Below are positions 63,896-64,000 of a stretch of 64,000 nucleotides of DNA, in pieces. The notes beneath the pieces were generated by a model. That model saw nothing but the letters and a program-made list of their open reading frames with translations. It ran no database searches and was not told the origin of the DNA. Location of the stretch: the NCBI GenBank assembly GCA_036365145.1, contig JAEOAD010002232.1, positions 3,293,001 to 3,357,000 of the forward strand, written 5' to 3'. Position numbers and translations under genes: made by a program. Numbering within the stretch: the stretch's first letter is position 1; each line of letters starts with the position of its first letter. The DNA is from Orientallactaga sibirica. Lineage: Eukaryota > Chordata > Mammalia > Rodentia > Dipodidae.

Positions 63896-64000
63896 TCTCC
63901 CTAGCTTCCACAGACTCATGCAAAACAGGGAGCAAGGGGAGGGCAGGGGAGAAGGACTCACAGATGGGGGTGGAACTGACTAGCCCCCACTCCTGTGTAG

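Overview
The window looks like non-coding DNA from a rodent nuclear genome, either intergenic or deep intronic. No protein-coding gene can be recognised with confidence. Most open frames are short, start in arbitrary places and run through interspersed repeats; several are simple-repeat or SINE translations.

The organism is inferred from its repeats. Two SINE families dominate. One is a 7SL-derived B1 of about 145 bp (core taatcccagcac..ggaggcagaggtaggagg..gaattccaggtcagcctggg). The other is a tRNA/ID-headed SINE of about 200-260 bp with, in sense order, a head ggctggagagatggct, a B-box-like gttcgattcccc, gccagatgcacaaggtgg, ctggagttcgtttgcagtgg, a CT-rich stretch and an aaataaa tail. B1, ID and B4 (ID-B1) elements show a rodent. 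The abundant second SINE resembles, from memory, the DIP element of jerboas and relatives (Dipodoidea). I call it 'DIP-type'; the species group is an inference, not shown by a database match.

Layout. 1-8.2 kb is AT-rich and unusually poor in repeats, holding only an old L2 piece, one DIP-type and one B1; it could be a long 3' UTR, a conserved intron or simply old unique DNA. 8.2-25 kb has dense young SINEs between unique segments. 25-31 kb is a palimpsest of ancient L2 and L1M LINE pieces with SINEs inserted. 31.3-37.4 kb is SINE-poor and richer in GC, with an AT-rich island at 32.5-32.7 kb that resembles a conserved non-coding element. 37.4-49 kb holds four 3' ends of a rodent L1 family plus MaLR LTR remnants, with deep nesting. 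49-64 kb has many long-variant DIP-type SINEs, pyrimidine microsatellites, MaLR LTRs and L1M 3' ends.

The only coding-like signal of note is a possible signal-peptide first exon on the minus strand at 54.95-55.0 kb, with a TATA-like site upstream and a GTGAGC donor. It is weak. I found no undescribed genetic system. The main value of the window is its repeat stratigraphy: clean target-site duplications, SINE-in-SINE events, a nest about five levels deep and a length-variant SINE lineage.
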